51,167 bases of DNA, taken from positions 1-51,167 of the forward strand of contig JAFDVO010000026.1 in NCBI GenBank assembly GCA_018268955.1, given 5' to 3'. The notes beneath the pieces were generated by a model. It did not search any database. It was not told where the DNA came from and saw only the letters and a program-made list of their open reading frames with translations. Within the stretch, counting starts at the first letter, position 1, and each line of letters begins with the position of its first letter. The DNA is from Acidobacteriota bacterium (lineage in GTDB: Bacteria > Acidobacteriota > Vicinamibacteria > Vicinamibacterales > CAVVIG01). The position numbers and the translations under genes were made by a program. Below, piece by piece: positions 12,269 to 21,435 of this stretch.

Positions 12269-13241
12269 CGATTCGCCGTTCCAGCAGATTGTCGACGCCG
12301 TTCGCCAGCGTCATCGCTTCGTCGTGTCGTCCCACGCCAGGCCCGACGGCGACTCCATCGGTTCTCAGCTGGCGTTCGCCTATGCCGCCCGCGCGCTCGG
12401 CAAGGAGGTCCTTGTCGTCAACAAGGACGCGGCGCCGCCGCCGCTGATGGCCTTCCCGGGTGTGCCAGAGATCCAGATTGCGAGTCAGGTCTCTGGCGAC
12501 TTCGATGCCGCCGTGATCATGGAGTGCGGCGAGATCGCGCGGCCCGGCGTCGCTGGCCTGGATCGCTACTTCCTGATCAACATCGACCACCATCCGGGCA
12601 ACACGGGGTACGGTGCGCTGAACTGGTTCGACGAATCCGCTGCTGCGTGCGGCGAGATGGTGTTCGATCTGGTGATGGCGCTCGGCGTGCCGCTGACGCC
12701 AGAAATCGCGACCCACATCTACCTGGCGATCCTGACCGACACCGGGTCGTTCCACTACTCGAGCATTTCTCCGCGGACCTTCGACATCTGTCGCCAATTG
12801 CTCGAGGCAGGCGTCGATCCGGTGGCCGTCGCGCGCAGCGTATACGACAGCAACAACATGGGCCGGCTGAAGCTCTTCGGGGCTGTGCTGAGCGCCATGC
12901 AGATCGATGCCACGGGACGGATCGCGATCGTGTACCTCGATCACGAGATGGCGCGTGCGGCAGGCGGCACCTACGAGGACACCGAGGGGCTCATCAACCT
13001 CCCGCTGACGGTCAAGGAGATCCAGTCCGTCGTCTTCTTCAAGCAGAACGAGGGCGACGAGTATCGCGTGAGCCTGCGCTCGAAGGGCGACATCGACATC
13101 GGCGCCATCGCAAAGGAGTTCGGAGGCGGTGGCCACAAGAACGCGGCCGGCTGCACCGTGACCGGTCCGATCGACAAGTTGCAGAAGCTCTTCCTCGAGA
13201 AGATCGAGCAGGCAATCGATGGACGGCCTGCTCATCATTGA
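12261..13241 (+). CDS. nrnA: DHH/DHHA1 phosphoesterase, NrnA-type oligoribonuclease / pAp phosphatase
   Basis: A 326-residue two-domain phosphoesterase that degrades nanoRNAs and/or dephosphorylates 3',5'-pAp. Metal-binding motifs of the DHH domain are S-H-A-R-P-D-G-D-S near residue 23, and N-I-D-H-H-P-G-N near 110. The C-terminal DHHA1 domain carries G-G-G-G-H-K-N-A-A-G near residue 290. ATG 12261 is preferred over GTG 12246 because it overlaps the rbfA stop tightly. The truB start lies inside its 3' end. Confidence 0.93.
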   Translation: MHSDSPFQQIVDAVRQRHRFVVSSHARPDGDSIGSQLAFAYAARALGKEVLVVNKDAAPPPLMAFPGVPEIQIASQVSGDFDAAVIMECGEIARPGVAGLDRYFLINIDHHPGNTGYGALNWFDESAAACGEMVFDLVMALGVPLTPEIATHIYLAILTDTGSFHYSSISPRTFDICRQLLEAGVDPVAVARSVYDSNNMGRLKLFGAVLSAMQIDATGRIAIVYLDHEMARAAGGTYEDTEGLINLPLTVKEIQSVVFFKQNEGDEYRVSLRSKGDIDIGAIAKEFGGGGHKNAAGCTVTGPIDKLQKLFLEKIEQAIDGRPAHH

Positions 13242-14178
13242 CAAGCCTTCAGGTCCCACCTCGCACGATGTCGTAGCCCGCGTGCGCCGCGTCCTTCGGG
13301 AACGGCGCATCGGCCATACCGGCACGCTGGACCCGATGGCGAGCGGCGTGCTGCCGCTCGTGATCGGACGGGCCACGCGTCTGGCGCGCTTCCTCCCCGG
13401 CGACAAGGCGTACGACGCCGACATCCGCCTTGGATGGAACACCGACACGTGCGATGCCCAGGGCGAACCGGTGGGAGACCCGTATCGTGGCGCGTGGCCC
13501 GACCGAATGGCGGTGATCGAAGCGCTCGGGCAGTTCCGCGGTACGTTCGCGCAGCGGCCACCGGCCTTCTCGGCCAAGAAGATCGACGGGCAGCGCAGCT
13601 ACGCGCTCGCCCGGCAGGCCCGACGAGGAGCGGGGGCGGGCAAACTCGGTCCTGCAGCCGCCGCAACGCGTCCGCCCGCCCTTGCCCCCGTCCCGGTCAC
13701 GGTCCACACGCTCGAACTGCTGGACGCGACGGACGACCGCATCCGGCTGCACGTCCGCTGCTCCGCCGGTTTCTACGTCCGGTCACTGGCCTTCGATCTT
13801 GGTGAGGCACTCGGTACCGGCGCACACCTCACCGGGCTGCGGAGGACCGAAGCGGCGGGGTTCGACCTGTCGCGCGCGCTGCCGCTGGCGGATCTCGACG
13901 GCGAGGACGGCCCTGAACGGGCGCGCGCGGCGACAGTGCCCATGGCGCAGATGCTGGCGTACTTCCCCGCCCTGAGGCTGACCGACGATGGTGTGCGGCA
14001 CGTCGGCTTCGGGAGAAGCATCGCACCCGCGGACTGCATTGGCGGGTTCGCGGAAGCGCTCGCCGGCCTGGCGTCAACGCCGGTCGTCCGCGCCCTGGCC
14101 CCGGATGGCCGCCTTGTCGCCGTCGTGGACGGCGCCGATAGCGCGGGCCTGTTGCATCCCGGCGTGGTGCTCTTGTAG
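13219..14178 (+). CDS. truB: tRNA pseudouridine-55 synthase
   Basis: A 319-residue pseudouridine synthase that modifies U55 in the T-arm of tRNAs. It opens with D-G-L-L-I-I-D-K-P-x-G-x-T-S-H; the catalytic aspartate is D38 in H-T-G-T-L-D-P-x-A-S-G-V-L. A conserved Y-x-x-A-R segment and the S-A-G-F-Y-V-R-S-L-A-x-D-L-G strand follow. A glycine/alanine-rich patch around residues 136-155 looks like a local expansion. It overlaps nrnA by 23 bases. Confidence 0.95.
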   Translation: MDGLLIIDKPSGPTSHDVVARVRRVLRERRIGHTGTLDPMASGVLPLVIGRATRLARFLPGDKAYDADIRLGWNTDTCDAQGEPVGDPYRGAWPDRMAVIEALGQFRGTFAQRPPAFSAKKIDGQRSYALARQARRGAGAGKLGPAAAATRPPALAPVPVTVHTLELLDATDDRIRLHVRCSAGFYVRSLAFDLGEALGTGAHLTGLRRTEAAGFDLSRALPLADLDGEDGPERARAATVPMAQMLAYFPALRLTDDGVRHVGFGRSIAPADCIGGFAEALAGLASTPVVRALAPDGRLVAVVDGADSAGLLHPGVVLL

Positions 14179-14221
14179 TAACATGTTGATCTTGTTCGAC
14201 TAGCAGAATTTCAGACAAACG

Positions 14222-14255
14222 GCGCATCCGGTCTCCATGACGGATTCTGGGGCGC
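14222..14255 (+). promoter_or_regulatory. Small hairpin in the rpsO leader
   Basis: ATCCG (14226-14230) can pair with CGGAT (14241-14245) and the outer GCGC with GCGC (14252-14255), just upstream of the GGAGG site (14260-14264). S15 often regulates its own mRNA through leader structure, but nothing here proves that. Confidence 0.3.
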
Positions 14256-14271
14256 ACGTGGAGGAACCCAA

Positions 14272-14541
14272 GTGGCACTTTCGAAAGATCGCAAGACCGA
14301 GTTGATTGGCTCCTACAAGACCCACGAAGGCGACACCGGTTCGCCCGAGGTGCAGGTCGCGATTCTCAGCGAGCGGATCAACTACCTGACGGAGCACTTC
14401 AAGACGCACGCGAAGGATCATCACTCCCGCCGCGGTCTGCTCATGCTGGTCGGCCGTCGCCGTCGCCTCCTGGACTACCTGAAGTCGAAGGACGCGCAGC
14501 GCTACTCCGAGCTGATCAAGCGCCTGAACATCCGCAAGTAG
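14272..14541 (+). CDS. rpsO: 30S ribosomal protein S15
   Basis: An 89-residue protein of exactly the normal S15 length. It binds the central domain of 16S rRNA. The [13 protein letters not shown] motif and the H-x-x-D-x-H-S-R-R-G-L-L segment are intact. The start is GTG 14272, fixed by GGAGG at 14260-14264 with a seven-base spacer. Confidence 0.97.
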   Translation: MALSKDRKTELIGSYKTHEGDTGSPEVQVAILSERINYLTEHFKTHAKDHHSRRGLLMLVGRRRRLLDYLKSKDAQRYSELIKRLNIRK

Positions 14542-14587
14542 CGGACGCGCGTCTCCTGTTCACTCCGTATCCCAGGAAGTGCGATCT

Positions 14588-16684
14588 ATGACAACGCGCG
14601 AAGTCTCAATCGGCCAGAGCACACTCAGGTTCGAAACGGGCAAGCTGGCCAAGCAGGCCGGCGGCTCGGTCATCGTCAGGGCAGGCGACTCGGTGGTGCT
14701 CGTCACCGCATGCCGTGCGGCAAACCCGCGCGACGTCGATTTCCTGCCGCTCACGGTTGACTACCGTGAATACACCTACGCGTCGGGCCGGATCCCGGGC
14801 GGCTTCTTCAAGCGTGAGGGCAAGCCCTCCGAAAAGGAAGTGCTCACCAGCCGCGTCATCGACCGGCCGATCCGCCCGCTGTTCCCCTCCGGCTGGCGCT
14901 ACGAAACGCAGGTGATCGCCCTCGTGCTGTCCGCCGACTCGGCGAACGACACGGACGTCCTCGCCATCACCGGCGCCTCCGCGGCGCTGTCGCTCTCCGA
15001 CATCCCCTTCCAGAAGACGATTGCCGGCGTCCGCGTCGGGCTCGTCGACGGCCAGTACCTGATCAACCCGACGTTCGAGCAGCGCAAGGCGAGCAAGCTG
15101 GACATCGTGGTTGCGGGCACGAAGGATGGCCTCGTGATGGTGGAGGCTGGCGCGAAGGAGGTCAGCGAGGAGCAGGTCGTTGAGGCGCTCGAAGCGGCGC
15201 ACGCGGCCATCAAGCAGATCGTCGCCACCATCGACGACATGGCGCGCGAGGTCGGCAAGAAGAAGGCGACCGTCCAGACCAAGCAGATCGACCCGGCCTT
15301 CGCGAAGGAGGTCGAGGACAAGGTCTTCGAGAAGCTCGCGGCCGCCATGCGGATCCGCAACAAGCTCGAGAACTACGAGACGGTCGACAAGGTCATCGAC
15401 GAGCTGGTCGAATCCTATCCGGAAGACGATGGCGACAAGCGTGCGGACGCCAGCACGATCGTCCACGGCCTCAAGGAGAAGGTCCTCTACAACGAGATCC
15501 TGAACAACGGCGTGCGCCTCGACGGCCGCAAGCTGGACGAAGTGCGCCCGATCTGGATCGAAACCTCCGTCCTGCCCCGGACGCACGGTTCGGCCGTGTT
15601 CACGCGCGGCGAGACGCAGGCGCTCGTCACCTGCACGCTCGGCACCGCCGACGACGCGCAGAAGATCGAGACGTTCGAGGGGGAGCAGTGGAAGAACTTC
15701 ATGCTCCACTACAACTTCCCGCCGTTCTCGGTCGGTGAGGTCGGCCGCATGTCCGGTCCGGGCCGCCGGGAAGTCGGCCACGGCGCCCTTGCCGAGCGTG
15801 CGCTCGCGAGCATGATCCCCGGTGAGGAATCGTTCCCCTACACCGTCCGCGTTGTCTCGGACATCCTCGAATCCAACGGCTCGTCGTCGATGGCCTCGGT
15901 CTGCGGCGGGTCGCTCGCGATGATGGACGCTGGCGTGCCGCTGAAGGCGCCGGTGGCCGGCATCGCGATGGGCCTCGTGATGGACGAGAAGAGCGGCAAG
16001 TTCGCGGTCCTCTCAGACATCGCTGGCGCCGAGGATCACTACGGCGACATGGACTTCAAGGTCGCGGGCACGGCTGACGGCATCACTGCCCTGCAGATGG
16101 ACATCAAGCTGTCCGGTGTCCCGACGCAGGTGATGCGCAAGGCGCTCGAGCAGGCACGCCAGGGCCGCATGCACATCCTCGGCATCATGGCCGAGGCGCT
16201 GGCGGCGCATCGCTCGAACATCTCGCAGCACGCGCCCCGCATCGTCACGATCAAGATCCCGGTCGACAAGATCCGCGACGTCATCGGGCCCGGCGGCAAG
16301 ATGATCCGCAGCATCATCGAGCGGACCGGCGTGAAGATCGATGTCGAGGACGACGGCCGCGTGAACGTCGCATCAGCAGACGGCGCGTCGGCGCAGAAGG
16401 CGATCTCGATCATCCAGGAGCTCACGGCGACGCCGGAGCTGAACAAGACCTACCTGGGCAAGGTGCAGCGCATCACCGACTTCGGCGCATTCGTCGAGAT
16501 CATGGCGGGCACCGATGGCCTGCTGCACGTCTCCGAGATCGCGAACCACCGCGTCAAGGACGTGCGCGACGAGCTGAAGGAAGGCGAACAGATCATGGTG
16601 AAGGTCATCAACATCGACCCCACCGGCAAGATTCGCCTCAGCCGCAAGGCGCTGCTCAACGAGGAAGGCACGCCGAAGGCGTAG
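14588..16684 (+). CDS. pnp: Polyribonucleotide nucleotidyltransferase (PNPase)
   Basis: A 698-residue phosphorolytic 3'-5' exoribonuclease. In order: first RNase PH domain, an all-helical linker, second RNase PH domain (with the F-x-x-H-Y-N-F-P-P-F and G-R-R-E-x-G-H-G segments), then a KH domain (V-I-G-P-G-G-K-x-I-R-x-I near 562) and an S1 domain (D-F-G-A-F-V-E near 630). ATG 14588 is preferred over GTG 14579 because AGGA at 14574-14577 would be too close to the GTG. It ends the ribosomal cluster at a strong bidirectional terminator. Confidence 0.97.
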   Translation: MTTREVSIGQSTLRFETGKLAKQAGGSVIVRAGDSVVLVTACRAANPRDVDFLPLTVDYREYTYASGRIPGGFFKREGKPSEKEVLTSRVIDRPIRPLFPSGWRYETQVIALVLSADSANDTDVLAITGASAALSLSDIPFQKTIAGVRVGLVDGQYLINPTFEQRKASKLDIVVAGTKDGLVMVEAGAKEVSEEQVVEALEAAHAAIKQIVATIDDMAREVGKKKATVQTKQIDPAFAKEVEDKVFEKLAAAMRIRNKLENYETVDKVIDELVESYPEDDGDKRADASTIVHGLKEKVLYNEILNNGVRLDGRKLDEVRPIWIETSVLPRTHGSAVFTRGETQALVTCTLGTADDAQKIETFEGEQWKNFMLHYNFPPFSVGEVGRMSGPGRREVGHGALAERALASMIPGEESFPYTVRVVSDILESNGSSSMASVCGGSLAMMDAGVPLKAPVAGIAMGLVMDEKSGKFAVLSDIAGAEDHYGDMDFKVAGTADGITALQMDIKLSGVPTQVMRKALEQARQGRMHILGIMAEALAAHRSNISQHAPRIVTIKIPVDKIRDVIGPGGKMIRSIIERTGVKIDVEDDGRVNVASADGASAQKAISIIQELTATPELNKTYLGKVQRITDFGAFVEIMAGTDGLLHVSEIANHRVKDVRDELKEGEQIMVKVINIDPTGKIRLSRKALLNEEGTPKA

Positions 16685-16697
16685 CTGCCTTCGGCAC

Positions 16698-16752
16698 ACG
16701 TTAGACGTTAGACGTTAGAAGTCGGAACTCAGAAGTGAAGTTCTGAAGTTCT
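16698..16752. repeat. Tandem 7-bp and 8-bp words after pnp
   Basis: ACGTTAG is repeated three times (16698-16718) and TGAAGTTC twice (16736-16751). A segment GGAACTCAGAAGT near 16724 has an inverted relative at 16867-16883 (TGACTTCTCAGTTCTGG) beyond the terminator and running into the end of the protease gene, so the words flank the terminator on both sides. Confidence 0.8.
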
Positions 16753-16765
16753 GGACCAAAGAAGA

Positions 16766-16796
16766 AAAAGGCCGGCGACACACTCGCCGGCCTTTT
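16766..16796. terminator. Bidirectional Rho-independent terminator
   Basis: AAAAGGCCGGCGA (16766-16778) and TCGCCGGCCTTTT (16784-16796) form a perfect 13-bp stem with a CACAC loop, with T-rich sequence on both strands. It separates convergent pnp (+) and the M48 protease (-). Confidence 0.92.
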
Positions 16797-16874
16797 CTTT
16801 TTCCAGAGCAGCCCCACCTGCCCACCAGCCGAACCTGCCAGAGGTCGTGCCTTGAAGGTCTGGCGTGTGACTTC

Positions 16875-18002
16875 TCAGTTCTGGATTCGGAACGATTGCG
16901 CGGCGGCAATGCGTTCCCGAATCGGCGGGTGGCTGTAGAACAGCCACTGCACGAGCGCGGACGGATCGTCCTCGGCCATGTTCTGCTGCGCGAGGCGCCG
17001 CATCGCGGAGATGAACGCCGGAGGGTTCTTCGTCAGACGAAGAGCGAACGCGTCGGCTCGACGCTCGTGAGCCCGTGACATCGCGTGCGCGACCGGGATC
17101 ATCACGACCGACACGGCGCCGGCAGCCAGCAGCAGCATGGGCAGCCCGGCGATGTCGTCGACGCCCGTCAGGCCAAGCACCGGGACCGCGTGCTGCAGCA
17201 GCACGGAGGCGACGAAGAAGCCGGCGAGAATCAGCACGGTCTCGAAGGCCAGCCCTTTCCAGATGTCGCCGTGCACGTGATGCGCGAGTTCGTGCGCGAG
17301 GACGACCTCGATTTCGTCGTCCGTATACTGCGCGAGCATCGTGTCCGAGACGAGGATGCGTCGCGAGCCGCCAATGCCGGTGAGTGCCGCGTTGGCCTTC
17401 GTCGTCTTCGCACCGAGCCCCCACTCGTACGCGTCCAGCACACGCGCGCCGGCACGATCCCCAAGCGCGACCAGGCGCTCACGCAGCGAGGCTTTCCCGA
17501 GCGGCTTCACCGAGTAGAAGAGCGGCAGCAACAGCAGTGGGGCCAGGTTGGCGAGTCCGATGACGATGACCGCGAACACGGCCGCGGCCGGGAGCCACCA
17601 ACCGCCTGGGTACCGCGCGATGAGCGCATACAGCAGGATCGCCGCCGGTGCGCCAAGCATGACGGCGAGCGCGAGCCCTTTCACCTGATCGAGAGCCCAG
17701 GCCCGGAGCGGCTGCGTGGAAAGCCCGTACCGCCGCTCGACCACGAACCCGCCGTAGAACCCCAACGGTAGCGTGCACGCTTCGACGATCGTCGTGAGCC
17801 CCACCACGTAGACGAGGGTTGCTACCGCACGGGTGACAGGGGCGGGCGCGAGCGCTGCCGCGATGGTGACGGCCAGGTCGCGGAGCGCTTCACTGAGGCC
17901 GCTGACGAGCAGGAGCGCGAGCAGGAGCGCGCTCCACACGACGCTCGCCACGCCGATCTGCCGTTGGAGCCGGTTGTATCGGGTGGACTTGTCCTCGTTC
18001 AT
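16875..18002 (-). CDS. M48 family membrane zinc metalloprotease (Ste24-like)
   Basis: A 375-residue integral membrane protease. The zinc-binding H-E-L-A-H motif is H237-E238-x-x-H241, followed by a third ligand region with an E/D-rich R-x-D-A-F-A-L near residue 320. About five hydrophobic segments precede and follow the catalytic core (for example near 20-45, 60-80, 110-165). Ste24/HtpX-type enzymes cleave membrane or misfolded proteins. Length and layout fit the Ste24 branch better than the shorter HtpX. It follows the PP2C gene by 41 bases on the same strand and may be co-transcribed. Confidence 0.88.
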   Translation of the reverse strand: MNEDKSTRYNRLQRQIGVASVVWSALLLALLLVSGLSEALRDLAVTIAAALAPAPVTRAVATLVYVVGLTTIVEACTLPLGFYGGFVVERRYGLSTQPLRAWALDQVKGLALAVMLGAPAAILLYALIARYPGGWWLPAAAVFAVIVIGLANLAPLLLLPLFYSVKPLGKASLRERLVALGDRAGARVLDAYEWGLGAKTTKANAALTGIGGSRRILVSDTMLAQYTDDEIEVVLAHELAHHVHGDIWKGLAFETVLILAGFFVASVLLQHAVPVLGLTGVDDIAGLPMLLLAAGAVSVVMIPVAHAMSRAHERRADAFALRLTKNPPAFISAMRRLAQQNMAEDDPSALVQWLFYSHPPIRERIAAAQSFRIQN

Positions 18003-18043
18003 GCCACTGACGGAGGAAACGGTGCGACGCCTGGTGCGCGACC

Positions 18044-18799
18044 TCAGCGCCCGTCGACGCTGACGAGCACGGCCGTGACGTTGTCGGTGCTGCGATGATC
18101 CATTGCCGCGTACGCGAGCGCCTGAGCGGCCTGCTGGAGGTCCGGCTCCGCGCCGATGATGTCCGCCATCATCTCATCGGACACCGACCCGTGCACGCCG
18201 TCCGAGCACAGCAGCAGCGTCTCACCCGGCAGCATCGCCTCCGTCACCAGGACGCGGAGGTCGGGCTTGGCCCCGACGACGTTGGTGAGCACGTTGCGCA
18301 GCGGGTGCGTGCGCACCATTTCGGGCGCGAGCCCCCCCTCGCTGACGAGCAGGTTGACCCACGAGTCGTCCACCGTGAGCTGGCGAAGGCGGCCGTCTTT
18401 CCAGGCGTAGAGCCGGCTGTCACCGACACCGGCGTAGGTGACGCGTGTCTCCTCGACCACCACCGCGACGACGGTCGTCCCCATGCCGAGGAACTTCGGG
18501 CTTGCCTCTGCACCCTGCCAGACCGAGCGGTTGCCGAGCCGCACCGCATTCGACAGCCGGTTTCCGGCGCGCGACAGCGTGACGTCCTCGCCGAACGGCC
18601 ACGCGATCTCGCCAGGCCCGGCGCTCTCGCGCATGAAGGTCAGCATCGCATCGAGCGCGAGCTGCGAGGCGACCTCACCAGCCTGGTGGCCCCCCATGCC
18701 GTCGGCGATTGCGACGAAGCCCAGCGCTTCATCCCACGTCATGGCGTCTTCGTTGTGGGGACGGACTGTCCCAGCGTGCGAAAAGCCGTGTACCTTCAT
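18044..18799 (-). CDS. PP2C-family protein serine/threonine phosphatase
   Basis: A 251-residue metal-dependent phosphatase. It begins near the R-P-H-N-E-D motif (residues 13-18) and carries the metal-binding D-G-M-G-G-H at 33-38, then a G-D-S-R-L-Y strand, and later C-S-D-G-V and D-N-V-T-A-V. All core PP2C motifs are present and no extra domains are seen. ATG 18799 gives the standard N-terminus. It faces the Ser/Thr kinase gene across 132 bases, so it probably counteracts that kinase. Confidence 0.92.
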   Translation of the reverse strand: MKVHGFSHAGTVRPHNEDAMTWDEALGFVAIADGMGGHQAGEVASQLALDAMLTFMRESAGPGEIAWPFGEDVTLSRAGNRLSNAVRLGNRSVWQGAEASPKFLGMGTTVVAVVVEETRVTYAGVGDSRLYAWKDGRLRQLTVDDSWVNLLVSEGGLAPEMVRTHPLRNVLTNVVGAKPDLRVLVTEAMLPGETLLLCSDGVHGSVSDEMMADIIGAEPDLQQAAQALAYAAMDHRSTDNVTAVLVSVDGR

Positions 18800-18821
18800 C
18801 GTGGGGAGTTGAACGCCGGCG

Positions 18822-18851
18822 TTGGCAAGGCCGAATGGCCGCCGTATTATA
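18822..18851. promoter_or_regulatory. Overlapping divergent promoters between phosphatase and kinase genes
   Basis: On the plus strand TTGGCA (18822-18827), 17 bases, then TATTAT (18845-18850) gives a good sigma-70 promoter about 75 bases ahead of the kinase ATG. The same AT-rich patch read on the minus strand is TATAAT (18851-18846), placed about 40 bases before the phosphatase ATG, although its -35 is poor. The plus-strand promoter excludes an upstream in-frame GTG at 18854 as kinase start. Confidence 0.65.
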
Positions 18852-18931
18852 GCGTGACCGTTCCGGACGCCTCGGGTCGTCCGGACACGCATCTCGCCGC
18901 TCCCCTTCGACCCGGACTCGGTGCCCAGAGC

Positions 18932-21406
18932 ATGTTCATCGGTCAGTACGAAGTCGTGAGGACACTCGGCAGGGGTGGCATGGGCTCCGTGTACGTCGCC
19001 CGCGACCCGGCCATCGATCGCCTCGTCGCGATCAAGCTCCTCAAGGATGGCATCGACTCTCCGGAGGTGCGGGAGCGGTTCAAGCGCGAGGCCCGCTCGG
19101 CCGGCAAGCTCCGGCATCCGAACATCGTCACCATCTTCCACGTCGGCGATCACGAATCGCGGCCGTACATCGTCATGGAGTACATCCCTGGCGAGACGCT
19201 CGCGGAGCTGATTCGGAAGCAGACGCCGATGACGCTGGCGCGCAAGCTGCGCATCATCGACGAGCTGTGCCGCGGCCTGGCCTACGCGCATCGTGCGGGC
19301 ATCGTGCACCGCGACGTGAAGCCGCTGAACATCCTCGTGGACACCGAGGGTGCGGTGAAGATCCTGGACTTCGGCATCGCGCGTGTCGGCGAGCAGGGGC
19401 TCACCCAGCTCGGCATGATGATGGGCACGCCGAACTACATGGCGCCTGAGCAGATCAGCCCGGGTACCGCCGATGCGCGAAGTGACGTGTTTGCGGTCGG
19501 ACTCGTGCTCTACGAGCTGCTGACGTACAAACGCGCCTTCCCTGGCGACGACTTCTCCGTGCTGCAGAAAATCCTGCAGGACGAGCCGGAGCCGATCGAA
19601 CGTCTCTGCCCCGGCATCGACTCCGAAGTCGTGCAGGTGCTGAAGCGCGCCATTGCCAAGCGGCCGGACGACCGTTACCAGGACCTCGGCGCCATGCGCC
19701 AGGAGCTCGTTCGTATCTGGTCACGCGTGAAGACGCCGGACGATGAAGCGTCGGGCGAGATCGGTCCGATCACGCCCACGGACACGAGGTACGACGGTCC
19801 CACGCTCGTGCCCGGCGTCAACGAGTCGATTCCCGCTGCGGTCGAGCAGCAGCGTGCGAGCGACCTCGCCCGCGAACTCGCACGTGTGGCGGAGGAGAAG
19901 CGCAAGGCGGAACAGTCCGCGCAAACGCCACCGCTCGGCACACCGCGGACAGTCGGCACGCCAGCTGACGCAGCCCCGGTGCCGCCCTCTCGCGATGCCG
20001 CGCCGCAGCAGGCACCGGCTTCAGGGTCCGCAGCCAGCACGCGCCCGCCCGCGCCACCATCAGGGCCGTCCACGCCGACAGCCAAGGCTCCTGCAGCCGA
20101 CCCGACAATCACCGGACCGAAGAAGCCGCCGGTCACCTACACGTCCACATCGGAACCGACGATGTTCGTGCGGCGGCCCGATCCTGGCGGCGCCAAGCCC
20201 CCCGCCCCCAAACCTCCGAGTGCCGCCACGGCTGAGCCGACGATGGTGATGACGGCCGCGTCGCTCGGCATCGACAAGCCGCCCGCCCCGCCCTCGGCCG
20301 CGACCGGAGCGAAGTCATCCACGCCACCGCTGCCGCCGGGGGGACCGACGCCCCATACAAAGGCACAGGAGGCGACGACGCAGAAAGCGCCGGTGAAGGG
20401 CGCTGCGCCTGCACCGACCGCACAGGGGCCTACGCGTGCCCTGCCGCCATGGCTCATCCCGGTGGCGGCGCTCGCACTGCTCGCGCTGCTTCTGCTGGTG
20501 CGGATGCTGCTCGCAGGCGGACCTTCGGCAAGCACGGCAGCACCTGAGTCGTCCACCACGGAGCGCACCTCCGCTGCGACCGGCGCGTCGCCAGGAACCA
20601 CCGGAGCCGGTTCGGAGGCCGTCCCCTCGTCCGGCGCTGACGTTGCCGCGGTGCGCACGCGGGTCAACGAGGCGATTGCGCGCGGCGACGTCGAGGGTGC
20701 GATGCGCCTGCTTCAGGACGCGCCCGCCGCAGCCGCCCCGGCGCTGGCAAGCGTCTCCAGCGCACTCGTCGACGCGGCACGGAACGCGACCACGCTGGCC
20801 TTCGATCAGGCGCAGGCGGCAGGTGCGGCGCAGCGTGCGACCGACGACTACAAGCAGGCGCTATCCCAGCGTGCCGACGCGGACGCCGCCGTTCAATCGG
20901 GCAAGCCGCTCGATGCGGCGCGTGCCTACCTCGAGGCCACCGCCGGGTTCACGCGCGCCATGGCTGATGCGAAGTCAGCCGCCGCGCAGACTGCGGCTGC
21001 CACGGCCGCGGCTGCGACCGCCTCCGCAGCCACGGCCACGCCGAACGCCAGCAGCGCGGCGGCCCCGCGTGCGGCGTCGCGACCGCAGCCGTCCGCTGCC
21101 GCGGATACGGCGTCGATCGAAACGCTCCTGCAGCAGTACGCAGACGCCTACAGCCGGATGGACGTGACTGGTGTTCGCGCCGTCTGGCCTGGCGCACCGG
21201 GCAACCTGAGCTTTGCCGGCATCAAGTCCTACAACATGACGGTGCGCAATCCGCAGGTCAGCGTCACCGGCGATCGCGCCACGGTGACGGCGGTCCGCCA
21301 CACGGTCCAGGAACTCGAGGGAGGCCGGCGTCAGGAAGCGTCTCCCACGATGACATTCAACCTTCGCCGCGTAGGTGGCGGCTGGGTCATCGACACGATC
21401 CAGTAA
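18932..21406 (+). CDS. Transmembrane Ser/Thr protein kinase (Hanks type) with C-terminal sensor region
   Basis: An 824-residue kinase. The cytoplasmic catalytic domain (about 6-265) has the G-R-G-G-M-G-S-V loop (13-20), the ATP-binding lysine K35, H-R-D at 126-128, D-F-G at 146-148 and A-P-E near 171. A Pro/Ala/Thr-rich linker leads to one membrane helix (about 502-525). The outer part is alanine-rich and predicted helical, ending in an NTF2-like/SnoaL-type domain (about 725-824, starting I-E-T-L-L-Q-Q-Y). The outer domain could sense a ligand or envelope state. Neighbours are a PP2C phosphatase (divergent) and an FHA protein 29 bases downstream, a standard phospho-signalling trio. Confidence 0.92.
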   Translation: MFIGQYEVVRTLGRGGMGSVYVARDPAIDRLVAIKLLKDGIDSPEVRERFKREARSAGKLRHPNIVTIFHVGDHESRPYIVMEYIPGETLAELIRKQTPMTLARKLRIIDELCRGLAYAHRAGIVHRDVKPLNILVDTEGAVKILDFGIARVGEQGLTQLGMMMGTPNYMAPEQISPGTADARSDVFAVGLVLYELLTYKRAFPGDDFSVLQKILQDEPEPIERLCPGIDSEVVQVLKRAIAKRPDDRYQDLGAMRQELVRIWSRVKTPDDEASGEIGPITPTDTRYDGPTLVPGVNESIPAAVEQQRASDLARELARVAEEKRKAEQSAQTPPLGTPRTVGTPADAAPVPPSRDAAPQQAPASGSAASTRPPAPPSGPSTPTAKAPAADPTITGPKKPPVTYTSTSEPTMFVRRPDPGGAKPPAPKPPSAATAEPTMVMTAASLGIDKPPAPPSAATGAKSSTPPLPPGGPTPHTKAQEATTQKAPVKGAAPAPTAQGPTRALPPWLIPVAALALLALLLLVRMLLAGGPSASTAAPESSTTERTSAATGASPGTTGAGSEAVPSSGADVAAVRTRVNEAIARGDVEGAMRLLQDAPAAAAPALASVSSALVDAARNATTLAFDQAQAAGAAQRATDDYKQALSQRADADAAVQSGKPLDAARAYLEATAGFTRAMADAKSAAAQTAAATAAAATASAATATPNASSAAAPRAASRPQPSAAADTASIETLLQQYADAYSRMDVTGVRAVWPGAPGNLSFAGIKSYNMTVRNPQVSVTGDRATVTAVRHTVQELEGGRRQEASPTMTFNLRRVGGGWVIDTIQ

Positions 21407-21435
21407 TCGTCCGCCTGCGGACACGGAGTCCCCTC

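Noticed and set aside
18095..18931. Upstream extension of the Ser/Thr kinase reading frame
   Set aside because: The extension is antisense to the PP2C gene, and the predicted promoter lies inside it. The kinase fold begins at ATG 18932.
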